DNA of 47,736 bases from the NCBI RefSeq assembly GCF_025352645.1, contig NZ_JANXSO010000022.1, positions 1 to 47,736 on the forward strand, written 5' to 3'. This document shows, one piece after another, positions 26,486-33,937 of the stretch. Origin of the DNA: Iodobacter sp. Lineage in GTDB: Bacteria > Pseudomonadota > Gammaproteobacteria > Burkholderiales > Chitinibacteraceae. How positions within the stretch are numbered: position 1 is the stretch's first letter; every line of letters begins with the position of its first letter. The notes beneath the pieces were generated by a model. That model was not told the origin of the DNA. It searched no databases and was given only the letters and a program-made list of their open reading frames with translations. The position numbers and the translations under genes are program-made.

Positions 26486-26748
26486 AAGTGTTTCAAGCCA
26501 GTGGCAAGCTCACTTTAGACACGGCCGCAGCACAGCTGACCACCTTGCCAACGCTCAGCCAAGGCGAGCTACTGGAAGTAAATCTTAGCCAAATAAGTGC
26601 AGCAGATTCCTCCGCAGTGGCGGTACTACTGCACTGGCTGCGTAGTGCGCGTAAGCAGGGGGCCGAGCTATGCTTCTCAGAGCTGACTGAAGGCCTAGCT
26701 GGGCTGATTCGCCTCTATGGTGTAAGCACAATACTGCCCTTGAAATAG
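26482..26748 (+). CDS. mlaB: STAS-domain protein MlaB
   Basis: 88 aa. A single STAS domain (LLEVNLSQISAADSSAVAVLL with the SxxA/DSS helix start; AELCFSELTEGLAGLIRLYG). In the Mla complex it binds MlaF and stabilises the ATPase. It overlaps the mlaC stop by ATGA and is the last gene of mlaFEDCB. Confidence 0.92.
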   Translation: MKVFQASGKLTLDTAAAQLTTLPTLSQGELLEVNLSQISAADSSAVAVLLHWLRSARKQGAELCFSELTEGLAGLIRLYGVSTILPLK

Positions 26749-26853
26749 CAGTCTTAAGCCACAGAGCGATACGCCGGATTCAGCCTGTGCAGCAAAAAAC
26801 GGCTAGCAATAATGGTCGATATTTTGTGGGCAGTGCTGTGTTCTGCTTATCCA

Positions 26854-26881
26854 GCGGGCAGATAATAATTTATCGGCCCGC
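26854..26881. other. Hairpin between mlaB and mlaA
   Basis: GCGGGC, A, GATAA, loop TAAT, TTATC, G, GCCCGC forms an 11-pair stem with one A-G mismatch. No T tract follows, so it is not a clear intrinsic terminator. It sits inside a larger pair of inverted repeats GGTCGATATT (26814-26823) and AATATCGACC (26902-26911). It could stabilise the mlaFEDCB mRNA 3' end. Confidence 0.45.
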
Positions 26882-26935
26882 AACAGGCCAAATCAGCCTA
26901 GAATATCGACCTTAATCACTGATATAAACACACAC

Positions 26936-27715
26936 ATGCGCCGCCTTCTCCCCCTATTTGCTCTCTTACTTGGCGCATGTGCGACGCCACAGAATAACTA
27001 CGATCCTATCGAGCCGGTCAATCGTGGCATTTTCGCCTTCAATAATGCGGTTGATAAAGCGGTTCTCAAACCTGCTGCTGAAGCACACGAGAAATATTCA
27101 CCAGGCCCAATCAAACAAGGCGCGAGCAATTTCTTCGCCAATATTGATGACTTTTTCGCCTCTTTTGGTGCTTTATTACAAGGCAAGGGCACTGAGGCTG
27201 GTCATAGCTTAGGCCGAGTCGCCATCAACAGCACCTTGGGCATGTTTGGCTTAGTCGATTGGGCCAGTGATATGGGGCTGAAAAAAAGCGATGAAGACAT
27301 CGGCCAAGCCTTAGGTAGCTGGGGAATGGGCTCCGGCCTTTATTTAATGATCCCACTACGCGGCCCAACCACCCTGCGCGATAGCAGTGACCTTGCTGTA
27401 CGCCTCTTTGCCGATCCTTTAGATATTTGGAATGGCACGCAAGACTTTGGCACGCAAATTGCCCGCTATGGCGCTTGGGGCGTAGAACAACGTCGCCAAC
27501 TGCTGCCTTTAGATCCAATGATCGATGCCCAAGCAGATCCATATGCTTTTTTGCGTGACTCCTACCTACAGCGGCGTTATTACCGTGTATGGGATGGCGC
27601 GCCACCTCAACCACTGCAATTAGGCCCAACGGATGCAGAGTTAGATGCTATGGATGCAGCTAAAGCACCCAATGCAAGTACACCAGCCAGTGCCGCAGTT
27701 GGAGTAGCTCCTTGA
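26936..27715 (+). CDS. mlaA: Outer-membrane lipoprotein MlaA (VacJ)
   Basis: 259 aa. Lipoprotein signal MRRLLPLFALLLGAC, then the VacJ pattern YDPIEPVNRGIFAFNNAVDKAV, NFFANIDDFFASFGALLQGK and RVAINSTLGMFGLVDWAS. MlaA extracts misplaced phospholipids from the outer leaflet and hands them to MlaC. The C-terminal ~30 residues are Ala/Pro-rich. The gene is 187 bases after mlaB and its stop overlaps the TTG start of the next ABC gene (TTGA). Confidence 0.95.
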   Translation: MRRLLPLFALLLGACATPQNNYDPIEPVNRGIFAFNNAVDKAVLKPAAEAHEKYSPGPIKQGASNFFANIDDFFASFGALLQGKGTEAGHSLGRVAINSTLGMFGLVDWASDMGLKKSDEDIGQALGSWGMGSGLYLMIPLRGPTTLRDSSDLAVRLFADPLDIWNGTQDFGTQIARYGAWGVEQRRQLLPLDPMIDAQADPYAFLRDSYLQRRYYRVWDGAPPQPLQLGPTDAELDAMDAAKAPNASTPASAAVGVAP

Positions 27716-28602
27716 GCGCTATCGTTTTTGATGCCGTAGCCAAGCAATACGGTGATTTCCACGCCTTAAAAGGGGTGAGTTTCACGGTAGAGCAGGGTGA
27801 TTTTTTTGCGCTACTTGGCCCTAATGGCGCAGGAAAAACCACACTGATCTCGGCTTTAGCAGGCCTTTCACGCCCAACATCGGGGCATATCTCGGTGATG
27901 GGCTTTGATGTACAAAAAGACTACCGCGAAGCACGCCGCGCAGTAGGGATTGTGCCGCAAGAGCTGGTTTTCGATCCCTTTTTTACCGTGCGTGAAACAC
28001 TGACGTTTCAGTCTGGCTATTTTGGCCTACGCAATAATGGCGCGTGGATTGATGAAATTCTCCACAATTTAGGCCTCACCGACAAAGCCGATAGCAATAT
28101 GCGTGCGCTCTCTGGTGGGATGAAACGCCGAGTCATGGTGGCGCAAGCCTTAGTGCATCGCCCACCCGTGATTGTGTTAGATGAGCCAACGGCCGGCGTT
28201 GATGTGGAGCTGCGTAAAACCCTGTGGGATTTTATCCGCCGCCTCAATAAAGACGGCCACACCATTGTGCTAACAACGCATTATTTAGAAGAAGCCGAAG
28301 CACTGTGTAACCGCATCGCCATGCTCAAAAAAGGCGAGCTGATTTCACTAGAAGACAAAGACACGCTGATGAGCCGTGGCGCTGCGCGTGAATTGTTTAT
28401 CAAGATTAAGCCCGCCATTCTGCCTGCATCACTCGCCCCACTGCTGATTTGCGAAAGAGACAGTGGCTTTGAGCTAAAACTAGCAGATTGCCGTGACCTT
28501 GAAGCCATCTTAAGCGAGCTTAGAAATAACGCAGTGCAGCTCAGAGATATCGAAGTAGGCAAGGCAGATCTAGAAACCATTTTTGTGGACATGATGCAGT
28601 AA
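27712..28602 (+). CDS. ABC-2 type exporter ATP-binding protein (YadG-like)
   Basis: 296 aa. Walker A GPNGAGKTTLISAL, Q-loop IVPQELVFDPFFTVRETL, signature ALSGGMKRRVMVAQAL, Walker B VIVLDEPTAGVDVEL and switch TTHYLEEAEALCN are intact. A TTG start at 27712 is supported by GGAG 7 bases upstream and by the TTGA overlap with mlaA. Its partner permease is 273 bases downstream, separated by a repeat element. Substrate unknown; neighbours suggest envelope transport. Confidence 0.9.
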   Translation: MSAIVFDAVAKQYGDFHALKGVSFTVEQGDFFALLGPNGAGKTTLISALAGLSRPTSGHISVMGFDVQKDYREARRAVGIVPQELVFDPFFTVRETLTFQSGYFGLRNNGAWIDEILHNLGLTDKADSNMRALSGGMKRRVMVAQALVHRPPVIVLDEPTAGVDVELRKTLWDFIRRLNKDGHTIVLTTHYLEEAEALCNRIAMLKKGELISLEDKDTLMSRGAARELFIKIKPAILPASLAPLLICERDSGFELKLADCRDLEAILSELRNNAVQLRDIEVGKADLETIFVDMMQ

Positions 28603-28634
28603 GGTGGGCACGCGATTTTTAGCTACATGGCCTG

Positions 28635-28792
28635 AAAACCCAAATCTTGCACCACACAGAGTAAAAGGATAACGCAGAGGAGCACAGAGAAAGGCAATAG
28701 GGTTACAAACACTAATGCAATACTCAGTTTGCAGCTTTTCTCAGTGTAGCTCCGTGCTCTTAGTGCCCTCCAAGGTACAAGATTTGGGTTTT
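28635..28792. repeat. 158-bp inverted-repeat element (MITE-like) between ABC ATPase and permease
   Basis: Ends are the perfect 15-bp repeats AAAACCCAAATCTTG (28635-28649) and CAAGATTTGGGTTTT (28778-28792). Inside are imperfectly paired arms with CACAGAG-type words (AGGAGCACAGAG against CTCCGTGCTCT). No ORF. It looks like a non-autonomous mobile element or long-stem repeat lodged in an operon. Confidence 0.75.
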
Positions 28793-28875
28793 AAATAAAG
28801 ATATGCTGGCGCTCGAATGCACAAGGTTTCTCCCCAATAGTTTTTTACAAATGCCCCATACGCCAAGACGAGATT

Positions 28876-29631
28876 ATGCAAGGTTTTTACACGCTGTTTT
28901 ATAAAGAAGTACTGCGTTTTTGGAAAGTTGCTTTTCAGACCGTTGCTGCACCCGTGCTCACTGCACTGATGTATCTGCTGATCTTTGCCCATGTACTTGA
29001 TAGCCATGTAGAGCCTTATCCTGGTGTGCAATACACGGCGTTTTTGATTCCTGGCTTAGTGATGATGTCGATTTTGCAAAATAGTTTTGCCAACTCTTCA
29101 TCTAGCCTGATTCAATCCAAAGTCACTGGCAGCCTGATTTTTGCGCTACTGCCACCGCTATCGCACCTAGAGTTTTTCCTTGCCTATCTGCTTGCCGCCA
29201 TGGTGCGTGGGCTGGTGGTGGGGGCCGGTGTACTTGTGATGACGATGTGGTTTAATCTGCCTGCCTTTGCTCACCCACTATGGATTTTAGCCTTTGCGCT
29301 GACTAGCTCCGCGCTGATGGCTGCGCTTGGCATATTGGCAGGGATTTGGGCAGAAAAGTACGACCAACTTGCAGCGTTTCAAAACTTTTTAATCATGCCG
29401 CTGACGTTTTTATCCGGCGTGTTTTACTCCATCCACAGCTTGCCTGCCTTTTGGCAGGGCATCTCAAGCTGGAACCCAGTTTTTTATATGATTGATGGTT
29501 TTCGCTACGGCTTCTTTGGTGTGAGTGATGTATCGCCTTGGCATGCTTTTGCTGTTGCGTTGCTCTCACTGACCATTTTATCGAGTGCGGCTTACGCATT
29601 AATCAAATCTGGCTACAAATTAAGGCATTAA
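28876..29631 (+). CDS. ABC-2 type exporter permease (YadH-like)
   Basis: 251 aa, six predicted membrane helices, with the ABC-2 pattern FYTLFYKEVLRFWKV, LIPGLVMMSILQNSFAN and the C-terminal FLSGVFYSIHSLPAFWQGIS followed by NPVFYMIDGFRYGFFG. It pairs with the ATPase at 27712. Substrate unknown. The gap to the BolA gene is 7 bases. Confidence 0.9.
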   Translation: MQGFYTLFYKEVLRFWKVAFQTVAAPVLTALMYLLIFAHVLDSHVEPYPGVQYTAFLIPGLVMMSILQNSFANSSSSLIQSKVTGSLIFALLPPLSHLEFFLAYLLAAMVRGLVVGAGVLVMTMWFNLPAFAHPLWILAFALTSSALMAALGILAGIWAEKYDQLAAFQNFLIMPLTFLSGVFYSIHSLPAFWQGISSWNPVFYMIDGFRYGFFGVSDVSPWHAFAVALLSLTILSSAAYALIKSGYKLRH

Positions 29632-29638
29632 GCAATCT

Positions 29639-29884
29639 ATGACTCCCGAATCAGTACAAGCCTTGCTTACCGAGCGCCTCGCCGCAACCGCCGTTGAAGT
29701 TACCGGTGATGGCCATCACTTTTATGCCCGCATCGCCTCTCCACGCTTTGAAGGCCTTGGCCTGTTAGCCCGCCATCGCCTAGTCAAAGAATCGGTTAAA
29801 CCAGAGCTAGACTCTGGCGAATTGCATGCCCTATCGCTGGAGAAAACGCTAACTCCTAGCGAATGGGCTGAGCAATTCCAATGA
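29639..29884 (+). CDS. BolA/IbaG-family protein
   Basis: 81 aa, one BolA domain: VEVTGDGHHFYARIASPRFEGLGLLARHRLV contains the conserved His-rich loop and the RH pair, then ELHALSLEKTLTPSEW. The family works with monothiol glutaredoxins in Fe-S cluster handling. Placement next to murA matches the mla-ibaG-murA order of E. coli. It overlaps the next small ORF by ATGA. Confidence 0.9.
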   Translation: MTPESVQALLTERLAATAVEVTGDGHHFYARIASPRFEGLGLLARHRLVKESVKPELDSGELHALSLEKTLTPSEWAEQFQ

Positions 29885-30060
29885 GCCAAGATGATCGCTT
29901 CAATCTAGACGCCATTGAAAATAATCGCGCCAAGCTTGAGCAAGCCATCGTTGAAGCCAGAAAACCACTGGATCGCAGCTCGCAAAAGCTGGCGGCCCTG
30001 ACCAATCTACCTTGGCTGATCGCAGGCCTTGCCGCGCTGTTTTGGTATTGTTTTAAATAA
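29881..30060 (+). CDS. Small tail-anchored membrane protein, unknown function
   Basis: 59 aa, below common ORF cut-offs. The start ATG overlaps the BolA stop (ATGA). A charged amphipathic helix (NNRAKLEQAIVEARKPLD) precedes a single C-terminal hydrophobic segment (LPWLIAGLAALFWYCF) and a final Lys. The overlap and codon use like its neighbours support it as real. The family is not recognised. Confidence 0.65.
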   Translation: MSQDDRFNLDAIENNRAKLEQAIVEARKPLDRSSQKLAALTNLPWLIAGLAALFWYCFK

Positions 30061-30154
30061 CAACCCTAATGAAATCGGTGTGCAAACACTGCACACCCTA
30101 AACGACCAAAAAACCACAAATCACGCTTTTGTGCTTTTAGTGGACAACAACTGA

Positions 30155-31414
<1,260 letters not shown>

Positions 31415-31423
31415 TTGTTTGTT

Positions 31424-31444
31424 GGGCACGGCGTGCCGTGTCCC
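31424..31444. repeat. GGGCACGGCGTGCCGTGTCCC palindrome, copy 1 of the murA-hisG region
   Basis: A near-perfect palindrome immediately after murA and 16 bases before the DUF4870 start. Same family as 3383, 31875, 31919 and 31963. Confidence 0.75.
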
Positions 31445-31460
31445 TACTCCTGGGTACCCC

Positions 31461-31865
31461 ATGTTGATCTTCAATCCCAAACCCGCAGCAGAGGAGCAGG
31501 ACGATAAGCCGCGTCCTCCTTCACAAAACGAAAAAGGCGCTGCCGCACTGGCCCATCTAGCTGGGGTATTTTGGCTGCCAATTTTGCCGATGGCGGTGCT
31601 GGCGTTGTTGATTCCAGTGCTGGTGCTGCAATTTGCGCGCGTACATTCAGATTTTGTTGAACAACATGCCATTAACGCCTGCAATTTTCAGCTCTTAATG
31701 GGCTGCTTTTATGCCTTGGCAATGCTGGCAGGTTTTGCCCTACAAAGCCCACTCCCCCTTTGGTGGGTGGCCATAGGCTCCGCTATTTTTGCACTATGGG
31801 AAGGTGCAAAAGCCATCAACGGCTGGCCTTCTAAATACCCCGTTTCGCTTAAATTGTTTAAATAA
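31461..31865 (+). CDS. DUF4870-like small membrane protein
   Basis: 134 aa. A charged N-terminus (PKPAAEEQDDKPRPPSQNEK) is followed by about three membrane helices with the DUF4870 pattern ALAHLAGVFWLPILP, FVEQHAINACNFQLLM and WVAIGSAIFALWEGAKAING. Function unknown. ATG 31461 lies directly after a repeat-derived sequence and has no clear ribosome site. A longer frame extends into murA and is not supported. Confidence 0.7.
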   Translation: MLIFNPKPAAEEQDDKPRPPSQNEKGAAALAHLAGVFWLPILPMAVLALLIPVLVLQFARVHSDFVEQHAINACNFQLLMGCFYALAMLAGFALQSPLPLWWVAIGSAIFALWEGAKAINGWPSKYPVSLKLFK

Positions 31866-31874
31866 TGACCATAA

Positions 31875-31897
31875 GGCACGGCATGCCGTGCCCCTAC
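31875..31897. repeat. GGCACGGCATGCCGTGCC palindrome, copy 2
   Basis: A perfect 18-bp palindrome followed by CCTAC, 10 bases after the DUF4870 stop. Confidence 0.75.
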
Positions 31898-31918
31898 ACT
31901 ACAAAATAATCACCTGAG

Positions 31919-31940
31919 GCCACGGCGTGCCGTGCCCTTA
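31919..31940. repeat. GGCACGGC-type palindrome, copy 3
   Basis: GGCCACGGCGTGCCGTGCCC followed by TTAC. A slightly diverged copy in tandem with the ones at 31875 and 31963, spaced about 44 bases apart. Confidence 0.7.
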
Positions 31941-31962
31941 CATTTACAGAATAATTGCTACT

Positions 31963-31986
31963 GGGCACGGCTGCCGCGCCCCCTAC
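31963..31986. repeat. GGGCACGGC-type palindrome, copy 4, next to the hisG start
   Basis: GGGCACGGCTGCCGCGCCCC followed by CTAC, ending 13 bases before the hisG ATG. The three tandem copies fill the gap between the DUF4870 gene and hisG. Confidence 0.7.
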
Positions 31987-31999
31987 ACGGGTACACACC

Positions 32000-32647
32000 A
32001 TGATTACCATTGCACTGTCTAAAGGTCGTATCTTCGAGGAAACGCTGCCGCTACTGGCCGCCGCAGGCATTGTGCCCAGTGAGGCTCCAGAATCCAGCCG
32101 CAAGCTAATTATTGGCACTAATATGGACGATGTGCGGCTCATCATTGTTCGTGCAACCGATGTACCAACCTATGTGCAATACGGCGCTGCCGATTTAGGC
32201 ATTGCCGGTAAGGATGTGCTGCTAGAGCACGGTGGTGCGGGCCTCTATCTACCGCTCGACTTAGATATCGCCAAATGCCGCCTCATGGTGGCAGTGCAAC
32301 AGGGCTTTGATTACGAAGGTGCAGTTAAGCAAGGTGCGCGTTTACGCATTGCCACCAAATACACCCAGTGCGCCCGCGAGCACTTTGCTAATAAGGGCGT
32401 ACACGTCGATCTAATCAAGCTCTACGGCTCGATGGAGCTGGCCCCACTGGTGGGCCTAGCCGATGCCATCGTTGATCTGGTGTCCACAGGAAGCACGCTT
32501 AAAGCCAATAATCTGGTGGCGGTAGAAGACATCCGTGAGATTAGCTCACGCCTGGTGGTAAATCAGGCCTCGCTCAAGCTAAAACACGAGCGCATCCAGC
32601 CCATGCTGGATGCCTTTGCCGCAACGGTAGCCGCGCGTAGCGCTTAA
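32000..32647 (+). CDS. hisG: ATP phosphoribosyltransferase, short form
   Basis: 215 aa. It catalyses the first step of histidine synthesis (ATP + PRPP). The short form lacks the C-terminal regulatory domain and depends on HisZ, which is not in this window. Seen are [59 protein letters not shown] and [11 protein letters not shown] (PRPP site). ATG 32000 gives the family start; a longer frame reads through the repeats. An intrinsic terminator follows, so hisG ends its unit. Confidence 0.95.
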   Translation: MITIALSKGRIFEETLPLLAAAGIVPSEAPESSRKLIIGTNMDDVRLIIVRATDVPTYVQYGAADLGIAGKDVLLEHGGAGLYLPLDLDIAKCRLMVAVQQGFDYEGAVKQGARLRIATKYTQCAREHFANKGVHVDLIKLYGSMELAPLVGLADAIVDLVSTGSTLKANNLVAVEDIREISSRLVVNQASLKLKHERIQPMLDAFAATVAARSA

Positions 32648-32658
32648 ATCGTAAACTG

Positions 32659-32690
32659 AATGCCCTCATCACCGTGAGGGCATTATTTTT
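32659..32690 (+). terminator. Intrinsic terminator after hisG
   Basis: A 10-bp stem AATGCCCTCA/TGAGGGCATT with a 6-base loop (32659-32684), followed by ATTTTT. Confidence 0.9.
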
Positions 32691-32967
32691 GCGAGTAAGT
32701 AGTGAATCACAAGTTTTCATGAATTTTAAGCGGGCTAAAAAAGCGTCACACACACGTGCTTTTGCCAAGGATCCAGTAACCTAGCGGGATTGCCGCCTAC
32801 GCGGGAGTGACAATGCTGATTTTCGAAATACTTGAGAACCTATGACCTATTTGAATCCACTGATTTCAAGCAGATGAATACGCCTGATAATCTGCTCAAT
32901 TCCAAATCAATATTTAATGCTCAGCGCATTGAATAATCACAAATACAAAGTAATTAATTAATTCGCA
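32691..32967. other. Non-coding stretch before the Mg2+-uptake promoter
   Basis: No gene or clear repeat is seen. Its AT content rises towards the promoter, with TAATTAATTAATT at 32951-32963. It could hold regulator sites for the downstream unit; no PhoP-type box is recognised. Confidence 0.4.
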
Positions 32968-32995
32968 TTGACATTAATTAATTATTGGGTAGAAT
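32968..32995 (+). promoter_or_regulatory. Strong sigma-70 promoter of the MgtC-like/mgtA unit
   Basis: A perfect -35 TTGACA (32968-32973), a 16-base spacer and TAGAAT (32990-32995). Transcription would start near 33002, leaving a leader of about 290 bases before the first gene. The spacer contains CATTAATTAAT, a word repeated at 33690-33700 upstream of the mgtA leader ORF. Confidence 0.75.
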
Positions 32996-33001
32996 CCGCC
33001 A

Positions 33002-33292
33002 CATATTAACTATCTAAGAGGCTGTCTGTGGACAACGACGGATGTAATCAATCTGTGTTTGTAACCGCGGTATAGCAGGATAAAGTAGATTCAATCTGCC
33101 ATATCCTGTTACGCAGGGTGTGGTGTCTTTTGGCTTTTGGCCGCCCGTACTCACCTATTCCATTGTTGCTGAAAAAATCAGCGCTTAATAAACAGCCGCT
33201 ACGCTTATGCGCACGGGGTTTAATGGGCCGGTACATGCTTATTGATTTGGCTCTTCAGGAGCCGCGCATCCTCCCCTAACCGGAGGAAAATC
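33002..33292 (+). promoter_or_regulatory. Long structured 5' leader of the Mg2+-uptake unit
   Basis: About 290 bases of non-coding RNA. Visible helices are CAGGATA/TATCCTG enclosing AGAT-TCA-ATCT (about 33077-33108); GGCTC/GAGCC (33249-33263); and CCTCC (33270-33274) with GGAGG (33282-33286), which masks the ribosome site of the next gene. I could not match it to the M-box or another known riboswitch by eye. An 18-codon ORF lies at its 3' end. Confidence 0.6.
33223..33279 (+). CDS. Putative 18-aa leader peptide ending in Pro-stop
   Basis: The ORF reads MGRYMLIDLALQEPRILP and stops 13 bases before the ATG of the ACT-like gene, with a weak GGGG ribosome site. Its last codons (CTC CCC TAA) overlap the CCTCC strand that pairs with the downstream GGAGG, so a ribosome there would free that ribosome site. 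Position suggests a regulatory peptide; translation is not shown. Confidence 0.4.
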   Translation: MGRYMLIDLALQEPRILP

Positions 33293-33631
33293 ATGCATTA
33301 TCTAAAAAAACTCATCATTGCCCTAAGGGCTTTGCACGGCCGTAAAACCAATAACTCACAGTATTTTTTACAAATTACCAGTGCCGAATCTAGCATCAGC
33401 AATTTGCGCAAGCTATTGATTCAAAATCTAAATCACTTAGGCCTGCAGGCGCAGCAGCTGAAGGTTTTTCGCCTGCCCGAAGGCAAATACTGCTTGTCGG
33501 TCTTGCTGCATTTATCGGCCCATCTGCAGCAAAATTTTAACCAGATGGCCATCAGCCTCAGCCAGCATCACGATGTAAACCAAATTAAGTGGGGCTTAAG
33601 GCGCAAAACTATGGCTAGTCACGCACATTAA
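33293..33631 (+). CDS. Standalone MgtC C-terminal-like (ACT-type) protein
   Basis: 112 aa, soluble. After a basic N-terminus (MHYLKKLIIALRALHGRK), residues ~22-105 follow the pattern of the MgtC C-terminal ACT-like domain: YFLQITSAESSISNLRKLL, a helix, LKVFRLPEGKYCLSVLLHL, then LSQHHDVNQIKWGL. The membrane MgtC domain is absent. GGAGG with a 6-base spacing precedes ATG 33293 and can be masked by CCTCC. It lies upstream of mgtA on the same strand, so a role in Mg2+ uptake control is inferred. The similarity is recognised by eye. Confidence 0.6.
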   Translation: MHYLKKLIIALRALHGRKTNNSQYFLQITSAESSISNLRKLLIQNLNHLGLQAQQLKVFRLPEGKYCLSVLLHLSAHLQQNFNQMAISLSQHHDVNQIKWGLRRKTMASHAH

Positions 33632-33776
33632 TCATTTGTGCATTGATTATCTGAAATCAACTGCCAATTAGTTTAATTTATCATTAATCCATTAATTAAT
33701 GAATAGGATACGCTCGTTCTGAATATTTGATATGGGCCATTTAATCATTCTATTTTTATTTCTAAGGAATAAAATC

Positions 33777-33896
33777 ATGCCAGACCAACCGATACCGCTC
33801 GCTGAATTGCAATTAAGCAATTCAGCGAGCGAATTAAATATCTTTTTTCATTTCAGCGCCACACCCGTGCGCAAGGGGACTGCTTTGCTTAAATAA
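33777..33896 (+). CDS. Putative 39-aa proline-rich leader peptide of mgtA (MgtL-like)
   Basis: The ORF starts MPDQPIPLAELQLSNSASE with a good ribosome site (AAGGA, 9 bases upstream) and stops 41 bases before mgtA. The Pro/Asp-rich beginning (Pro at 2, 5 and 7) recalls the enterobacterial mgtA leader peptide MgtL, which begins MEPDPTPLP. In MgtL the proline/acidic stretch makes translation Mg2+- and proline-dependent. A 15-bp hairpin starts at codon 7, so ribosome position would decide whether it folds. Homology to MgtL is not claimed; the analogy is inferred. Confidence 0.55.
   Translation: MPDQPIPLAELQLSNSASELNIFFHFSATPVRKGTALLK
33796..33848 (+). promoter_or_regulatory. 15-bp perfect hairpin inside the mgtA leader ORF, candidate attenuator
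   Basis: CGCTCGCTGAATTGC (33796-33810), loop AATTAA, GCAATTCAGCGAGCG (33817-33831), then TTAAATATC and TTTTTT (33842-33848 area). The T tract is 11 bases from the stem, so it is not a classical terminator. The right arm can also pair with an upstream copy, CGCTCG-TT-CTGAAT (33711-33724), giving two exclusive structures. Confidence 0.6.
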
Positions 33897-33937
33897 TGCA
33901 TCGCACCCCTGCACGCTGGTGAACAGGAATAAGCAGC

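Noticed and set aside
33002-33292. M-box or other known Mg2+ riboswitch in the leader
   Set aside because: Position and length are suggestive, but I could not match the conserved M-box core by eye. It is reported only as a structured leader. A covariance-model search would decide.
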